The translations under genes were made by a program, and so were the position numbers. Positions 57,671-64,000 of a stretch of 64,000 nt of DNA are shown in pieces (position 1 is the first letter of the stretch; each line of letters begins with the position of its first letter). The DNA lies in NCBI GenBank assembly GCA_028564705.1, contig JAPXFQ010002676.1:124001-188000 (forward strand), given 5' to 3'. The notes under the pieces are model-generated. The model had not been told where the DNA came from, made no database searches, and worked only from the letters and a program-made list of their open reading frames with translations. This DNA comes from Apricaphanius iberus (lineage: Eukaryota; Chordata; Actinopteri; Cyprinodontiformes; Aphaniidae).

Positions 57671-58620
57671 GGGCAAACTCCCCCCGCAGAATATGAAGCC
57701 AAAAGGAAGTACCACAAATTGCAGTTACCCCCTTATCCGCTGGGGACTGGCTCCAAAAAGGAGCAATTTTTCATTTGCTCCCAAGTTAAAAAGGCCCACT
57801 TTAAAGCAGAAATAAACATATTTACAGCCTGGTTCAAATTTGTTTTTAGGTTTAATAGGTCAGGTTTAACATCATGACAACTCTACGGGGATTGATGTTT
57901 TCAAACTCATTCGTTTAGATGTAATATATTCTTGAAATTATGAATAAATAGGGGCGTGATGGTCCGCCAGGGATTGGCAACTCCAGTCCTCAAGTGCCAC
58001 TATCCTGCAGGTTTTAGATTTTTCCCTGCTTCAACAAACCTGATACAGAGCTTAGCAACAAGCTGTTTGATCTATTTAATTTGAATGAGGTGTGTTGAAG
58101 CAGGGAGACATCTCAGACCTGCAAGATAGTGGCCCTTGAGGACTGGAGTTGCCCACCCTTGGAAACTAACCCTGGTGGCTAATGGTAGCTAACGGTAGCT
58201 AACAGCTTGCACCGTAGTCTGCTTGTCCCCCCCGGCTTGCTCGGGTAGGCCTTCAGCCGGGGACTCACGTTAAGACTTCGGCCGTTTCATGTTTCTAAAC
58301 TTTACTATCAGTCGCTTCTGCAGCTTTTTTTCGGTTTTGGATGTTAATGGTGCACTTTTTGGACAAAAATGGCTTGCTGTGTTATAGACTACAGTAACAG
58401 ATAGTCCAACAAGTCTCTGTTTCACCAGCAGCAGGGGAGAGAATGGGCTTTATACGGCCTAAAGCTTCCCAAATGAGTGGTTGAGAGAAGTTTAGTCAGG
58501 TCGCCAAGAGGAATAGAGCTCCGATTGGGGCTTTTATCTCATTCAACACATGGGTTGGAGCAGGGGACCAATCGGGTAACAGCATAGCAGCAAAGTTGGC
58601 TTAACTCAACAATATCTGGC
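57671..58620 (+). mobile_element. Dispersed fish repeat, unclassified, with nested MITE
   Basis: GGAAGTACCACAAATTGCAG, TTATCCGCTGGGGACTGGCT, AAGGCCCACTTTAAAGCAGA and ACAGCCTGGTTCAAATTTG match a very common fish repeat as I recall it. After the nested MITE the sequence continues with CGGCCGTTTCATG, and at 58369 an ATG opens MACCVIDYSNR before a stop. This short frame recalls a zinc-binding N-terminus with Tyr where a Cys might be expected, but it is too broken to call. Ends not defined. Confidence 0.5.
57967..58162. mobile_element. Palindromic MITE, about 196 bp
   Basis: The two halves are inverted copies. The left begins CCAGGGATTGGCAACTCCAG and the right, reverse complemented, CCAAGGGTGGGCAACTCCAG. 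Similarity continues through TCCTCAAGTGCCACTATCCT on the left and TCCTCAAGGGCCACTATCTT on the right, then CCCTGCTTCAACAAACCTGA and CCCTGCTTCAACACACCTCA. The whole element could fold as one long hairpin. This is a very abundant fish MITE by memory. No clean target duplication. Confidence 0.88.
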
Positions 58621-61290
58621 AGGGTGATAAAAGTCATAATAAATGTGTAAATCTCCTAAAGAAAACATGTGCTCTTTATTGTGAAACACTTAAAGCTTTC
58701 CTTCACTTTTTTTTTTCAATTAATTTCCTGTGGTCTCTATCTTAATTATATGCCTTGTGAGCCATTTTATACATAAAAAATACTCTTACTCTGGTTTTAG
58801 TATGTTGCAGTTTGTTGGAGAAATCGGTGTTTTGAAACATCAGGATCATGAGTCTAACTCATTATTATTCACGACATTAAAATGTCTCGTTTCTTATTGG
58901 CTTACAGCAATGCGACTCTTTCGCTCCCCTCAATAACATGATTAACTTACTTTGCAAGTGGTGTTCAAAGGCAACTGCAAACCGTTTCTTCCTCAGATCC
59001 TCCTGAGAAACGTTGTGCTGTGTCCACAAATAAACCAAGCTGACCCTGTTCTGCCATGCTTTTGAGTATCTAACAATTAGCTCTGTTGCTAAGAATTAGC
59101 TTCGGCTTCCAGATTCTACTTGCAGAGACATGCTCTGCTCTCTCTAGACGGCAAAATGTATTCATAGTATCTCTTATGAACATCCTTTAAAGCTGTACTT
59201 TCTACATAGAAACATCACTTTTAATTTGTTCAGTTTAGAGTTGCTGGCGCTATTTGTAACACAGAGGAGCTAACATATTGGATTTCGAAGTCAGTGTTAG
59301 AAAAATTCTCCCGCTTTCCGAGTGGGAAGTCTGACTCCCTGTTAATGTTTATGACTCAGAGGTTGGAATTTCTGCGTTTCTACTACAAATGGAGCTCAGC
59401 ATATGTTTCTAGTAAAGGTCGACGAATCTCCACCTTGCAGCATAAGAATTCAGAGAGAAGATTATTATTAACGGTCCTTGACTGATGTTATTCAATTCAT
59501 GCCATTGTTTTGACTGTTTAGTGCACACAAATTATACATTATTTTAGTTGTTTTAAACTCATTCTATATTTTCACTGCTGCATGGGTTTTAGCTGTAATT
59601 TCATACATGTGGAGGTTGCAATTGTGCAGATCATCTCGGGTAAGTTAAGACTCGAATGAGGTTTGAGGCCAGGCCGAACACAGGTTTTCCCAAAAGCAGT
59701 GCTCATAAGCATTAAACCATCAAAATGTTAGCCGGAGAGGGTAATTTGGAATGGAAACCACCCCACGGAGTCCTTTTTGTTGGCACCAACTTACAAAAAA
59801 AAAAATAATCACATGAACTCTGTATTTGAAAACTGTGCCGCATAGATAATTGGAAAGCTCTGACTTATTTTGGCCTACAGCACTGAAAATAAGTTATAAA
59901 CTAGACTGCAAAACAATCTCTTACAAAGCCCAGGCACTGGGGTACATGTATCTAAAAGTGAAAATATCATGTCATTTTTGGTTGAATTATAAGTAAAGAA
60001 AAAAAAAAAGAAAACATCCATGCGGGTCCAACCCTGTAGCTTCGACACTCTTTTCCATAGAGTCAATATAATATAATTAGGCTGTGTAAATGTTTACTTT
60101 ATGCATGGGCTAACTCAATATTGGCAGCCTGACTTCCTTGCTGCTGATTGCTGGTTTGGTCATAAAGTGGTTTGCACACTGAAGTAAGCTGGACAGAAAA
60201 AAAAAACCTGCCTTAAAGTACTAAAAATAATTTATCATGAATGGCCATACATGCATTTCACTTAAATTTTTAAGCCACATGACAGATTTATTCATATATA
60301 TATATACATCTGTGGCCTTAAAGAAGTATAAAAGGATCAGATCAGTTGCAAATTAAAAAAGCATATATTCTTCTTTGCTATTTTATATTTCTTGTTTAGT
60401 ATTCATTTTTTTGTTATATGGACAGCTTTCAGCTGTTTTTCTTTTTCAGCAAATCAACCAGATACTTAAAAACTCAGTCAAATGAGAAGTATTTTAAATA
60501 CTTCTAAATGCACAAGCTTTCCATCATTTTATCTGCTTGTTTTTCCAGCCATAGCTAGTTGTTTTAGAGGTCTTTTGTGGAATATATAAATACTTTTCAT
60601 CCTTCAATCAAAATGATATGATTACATCTTAATATTCCAGAGTTTGTTTTGTTGTTGATCTGCCTAATTCAACACAAAAAAGACTGTAAAAAATTTTTTA
60701 AAAATAAAAAAATAGAGTACAAACATCAAGAAAAAGTCAGATTAATACAGGAATAACAAGATCTCTGTTTCTATACACTAAGGTGATTTTGATGTTAAAA
60801 AGTCACAGAGTTTAAGTAGGTCAATTTGCAAATCCTTCCATGAAAGATTAGTCTCTAGTACTCCATGAGTGGTGTTAATAAAAAAGGAGTACCTTTGTTG
60901 TTAATATGTCTCTCTGCAAAGTGGTCCTCGACAAAAGCTTTCAATAATGAAAGGCAAATAATGAAGGGCTTGTACAGAGGCTTTTGGTTAGATCTTAATA
61001 GTGTCTTATATTGCCTTGTAAATCACTCTTTGGTTGTCAAAAATTCAACTACTTCTTTTATAGAAGCAGTTAAGAACTGGCTGTGGCAACAGCCCAGGTT
61101 AAACACTGAAACTTTTTTGGTGGGAAAGGCCTATATAACGGAGAGGATGTGATTGCCATGAGGGCTGCATCGGACCACAGATTGTGGTAAATGTGAGTTT
61201 TTACAGGGAACTCTTTTTTGATCTGGGTTGTTCCGGTCAGTTTTAGAGCCTCCAGAGGATATGTTGTTGTAAAACAAGCTCAAAGGCAGT
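58621..61290. other. Intergenic DNA, nothing firmly recognised
   Basis: No gene recognised. The intervals 58970-59480 and 59630-59780 have the mixed texture of old repeats but were not assigned. The 95-codon frame at 60865-61152 has no recognised domain. Confidence 0.4.
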
Positions 61291-62417
61291 CAGTACATTT
61301 AAATGCAAAAAGAGAAAGTCAAATTTTTACGTTAGTCCAACTGTTCATACTTTTGAAATGTATGTATAAACACCTTAGTCCGGCTTGAATCAAACTGAAC
61401 TGGAGTTTAAAGAATAACAAATCCCAAAACAACTTTTTTTGCTTATAAACTGGGTAAATGGCTCTTTATCAATACAATCTTTCAGTTTCAGGGCATTTTT
61501 TGACATTTTCGTGTAAACTTGTTAAATTCTACATTTTGTGGTCTAAAAAACGTCTTAGTGCTGCCAATCATGGTAATTGTGTGGTACTGCATCAGAACTT
61601 GGTGATCGGCTAAGAGTGGTACATCTTTTCCATTGTCTACATCACAGTCATGGTCTCACAGAGATACCCTCCCTCTGTCAGACACACTCGCCCCACCCTG
61701 TGGCGAGCTGGAATGTGTATCTTGTGTGCAAACCACACACTGCTAAGAGAAACTGAAATCTGAATGTCGCACTATGGAGGACCACAACGGCAAGGTGGTT
61801 TAAACCGAAAAACTTGGAAGTAGTTGGAGCAAACAGACTGGATTTACAGCTGGAGAGGTATAGGGGGTGTTTAGAACATTAGCCCCTGTTAGCTTTACGA
61901 CTCAGAGGCTGGACCGATCCTATCTTCCTGAGCTCTGGCTTCAGGCAGCGCGAGCCAAAGGCTCGAACTGATAAGGCGTTTGCCTGCTGCGCTCCATAAA
62001 TCCTCCCTTTACCTCTGGTGGATGGCGGAGAAGAGACATCATGATTTCTCTGGTAAAGAGAGCCTTTATGGAGCTCAACGGCTCCATGCCATATCAGTTC
62101 AAGTTGGCTCAACCATGACAATTTTTAACTATCCATCTCTATCAATGGAGAGCGTATGCATCTGATTAGTCAGTGTCAGCAACAGCCAGAGATCGCTTCA
62201 CTGGAACGGGGCTCTATAGTTGCTGTAATCAGTAATTAATGCAGCGTTTCACCACGATATGCTTTATGTTGAAAGAATAATTTATCTAATCTTTTGTTTT
62301 GGTGATTTTGAACAAGAGGAGGTGTAGGAAAAAAAAAAAAAGATGATGTGGTTTTTTCCATTTGTTTTTAGAGTATACTATGAGTTTCACTTCATTGCTC
62401 TTTGAGAAAGAAATGTG

Positions 62418-63567
62418 TTCACAACTAGGGTTGGGAATCATTTAAATTTGAACGATTCCGATTCTCGATGCCGATTCTTTTGAGAGGCAGGCCCAAATAA
62501 ATTAATGTTTTTTAAATGAGCTAGCTAACCAGAGTTCTTTCTGGATGAAAAAGTCTGAATTAATTTCAATTCTCTGACCTTTTCACTATGACTTCTCACA
62601 GAGTTGTTTTATCAAGTATATACATATCAAATCTATGAACTTGAATAATATTATACATTTCCTTCTCACAGGGGTACACTTTTCACAAGAGTTTTATTTT
62701 TTTAAACTTAATTAAAACACATTTACCACATCCTGAGCGTCTGATGCTGCAGCAGTTACTTGAACATGTAACTGTGCTCCCACTGATGGACTAACCTGGT
62801 TCAGAACATTAAAACAAACAATAAGGAACAACTTGTATCAACCCGGTCAAGATTATGCGGTAACCTTTCTGTGGCACTCTTCTATTTGTTGCACGGACAT
62901 CTTTCCCTTGGCAGCTATGGTGAACGGAGTAGGCAAAATACATTCCGGAGTCTTGGCAACTGCCTGGCTAACGTTAGCGATCTCAGGTAGTTGTCTATGA
63001 AAAGATACATGCGCTAACATTAGCTGATTGTGTCGAGTGTAACTTGTTAGCTGCCTCAATGTTGACAAAAGAAGTATTTTATTATTTTACTTACCGGATT
63101 TGGACTGGAGTTCGGTGCAAGGATGAGTGTCAAAGGCTGAGCTGGAGACAGAGGAAGAGGCAGCGGAGGAAGAGGGGACGGATGAAGGCCGGCGTAGCGT
63201 GTCAAAGACGGGGCACTCTGTTAACTGCACACCATGGATCCGGAGGTGTTTTATCATGTTAGTCGTGCATCCCCCTGTGCATGATATAGTCTTTTTGCAA
63301 AAGTTGCACTGAGCCGAGTTGTTGTTTTTAGAAAAGTGAAGCCCAACCTTAGACCGCTTCCGCACATTTTCCATGGTTGCGCGGTAACGCGACGACTTCC
63401 GGCGGATTCTTCTTCGTTGGTGTTTGACGGCTTTTTGTTGTAGTTGGCTGACTGGGTATCGAAAATAGGAATCGACTTTTTAAAATTTTAACGATTCCGG
63501 GAGAATTGGAAAGTTAGTCCCGGTTCCAATCGATGCTCAATACTCGATGCCCAACCCTATTCACAAC
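62418..63567 (-). mobile_element. hAT transposon with BED zinc-finger exon, perfect 8-bp duplication
   Basis: The element body is 62426-63559 (1,134 bp). TTCACAAC flanks both sides (62418-62425 and 63560-63567), the 8-bp duplication of hAT elements. The ends TAGGGTTGGGAATC and, reverse complemented, TAGGGTTGGGCATC are inverted repeats, followed by CGATTCCGATTC-type subterminal sequence on both sides. The minus strand carries one intact exon with a BED zinc finger. The catalytic core and dimerisation region of a hAT transposase are absent, so the copy is internally deleted and non-autonomous. Confidence 0.92.
63095..63374 (-). CDS. BED zinc-finger exon of a hAT transposase (ZBED-like), 5' exon only
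   Basis: ATG at 63374 starts MENVRKRSKVGLHFSKNNNS, followed by the zinc-binding pattern Cys23-x2-Cys26 ... His43-x3-His47 within CNFCKKTISC and MIKHLRIHG. This is the BED finger found at the N-terminus of many hAT transposases and ZBED proteins, which binds transposon ends. A Ser-rich linker follows (SSVPSSSAASSSVSSS). The frame runs into CCG|GTAAGT, a consensus splice donor, so the exon most likely ends at 63095 and the stop just beyond is intronic. The expected downstream exon with the catalytic domain is not readable; a 71-codon minus frame at 62853-63068 may include a trace of it (SVQQIEECHRKVTA). Function alone: DNA binding at most. Confidence 0.75.
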
Positions 63568-63822
63568 CCTAGAAAAAAAAACTGAAACGGCACTGTGATA
63601 CAAGGCAGAGACCACATAAAAAGTTAGCACCCCCTGCTGTCCTGGTCGAGCAACGATAAAAAAACAATAGAGAGAGGAGTGGAAAATCGGAGTACTAAAA
63701 ACAAAAATGTCTCCGTCAATACGTCTGCGTCTGAGTGCAAATTCGCGGTCGGAGAAGCATAAACTAGTCTTTAGTCTGATTAATCCAAAAAGCTGGATTT
63801 AGATATGCACGTAAACGTACTG

Positions 63823-64000
63823 ACTGTTCACTCAAGAAAATTAGAAATTGTATTCCTTCCATCAAAACAAATCTAAGCAAAATATTAAAAACACATAAAC
63901 CATATTAAACTGGATTTTGGAAGGTAATTTCATTAGTTGGTATTTCAAATAATTTATATTGTTGCTTTTTATCAGTTTGGCACCATCATGAACCTACAAG
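63823..64000. other. Window end, nothing recognised
   Basis: Short AT-rich flank. Confidence 0.5.

Larger units (their letters stand above)
61291..63822 (-). mobile_element. 'GTTTACATGCA' family, copy E, with nested insertions
   Basis: The start CAGTACATTTAAATGC at 61291 with AAAGAGAAAGTCAAATTTTT, ACACCTTAGTCCGGCTTGAA and CAAACTGAACTGGAG inside is the family's right end, inverted. The other end lies at 63740-63822 (GGTCGGAGAAGC, then TAATCCAAAAAGCTGGATTT, then GCACGTAAACGTACTG). The family is about 550 bp elsewhere, so about 2 kb here is inserted. This includes the hAT element at 62418-63567 and an unassigned block at 61410-62410. Confidence 0.75.

Noticed and set aside
61879..62165. Short overlapping frames on both strands near 62 kb
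   Set aside because: Lie in an unassigned block inside copy E of the MITE family; no domain recognised.

Overview
This window is eukaryotic nuclear DNA, AT-rich, and most likely from a teleost fish. The evidence is the repeat fauna: a DANA/Mermaid-type V-SINE, L2/Rex1-like and L1-like LINE fragments with fish-typical reverse transcriptase motifs, Tc1-like relics, hAT, PIF/Harbinger and TTAA-flanked DNA transposons, a Gypsy-type LTR element, and many simple repeats. I recognise no host protein-coding exon, rRNA or tRNA gene. The window reads as a gene desert or a very large intron, in which nearly all recognisable structure is mobile DNA. Exact species and chromosomal position cannot be read from the sequence.

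Layout. 1-3.6 kb: nothing recognised. 3.6-5.6 kb: a minus-strand Tc1 relic interrupted by a 1.1 kb block with inverted ends. 5.6-14.8 kb: mostly unrecognised DNA with two more degenerate DNA-transposon relics (8.7 and 11.1 kb) and microsatellites. 14.8-15.85 kb: minus-strand L1-clade LINE fragment. 16.1-23.2 kb: two copies of a short inverted-terminal-repeat family, a local 250-bp duplication 2.6 kb apart, and a V-SINE. 24.1-25.15 kb: a TTAA-flanked transposon. 25-31.7 kb: nothing recognised except simple repeats. 31.7-35.3 kb: LINE tail, Harbinger-type MITE with TTA duplication, and an L2-type LINE fragment. 35-42 kb: mostly unrecognised, with a large TCTA microsatellite.

The most striking locus is 42.77-47.91 kb. 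A TTAA-flanked DNA transposon contains a 682-bp hAT-type element (7/8-bp target duplication) and, separately, a complete, very young LTR retrotransposon: two 276-bp LTRs differing at one base, a perfect TAGAT target duplication, and a G-rich polypurine tract. This LTR element has no visible pol. Its 2.5-kb interior carries a gag-like start followed by four different tandem arrays (33, 30, 27 and 84 bp units, all multiples of three) encoding Pro/Arg-rich protein in successive reading frames. This is the best candidate here for something undescribed.

48-64 kb: an unexplained 150-codon minus-strand open frame with a good splice donor at its end; an L2-type LINE split by a Harbinger transposase fragment; a 165-169 bp tandem repeat; further copies of the inverted-terminal-repeat family; a palindromic MITE; and, at 62.4-63.6 kb, a hAT element with perfect 8-bp duplication carrying an intact BED zinc-finger exon. 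Family names rest on remembered motif patterns, not on database searches.
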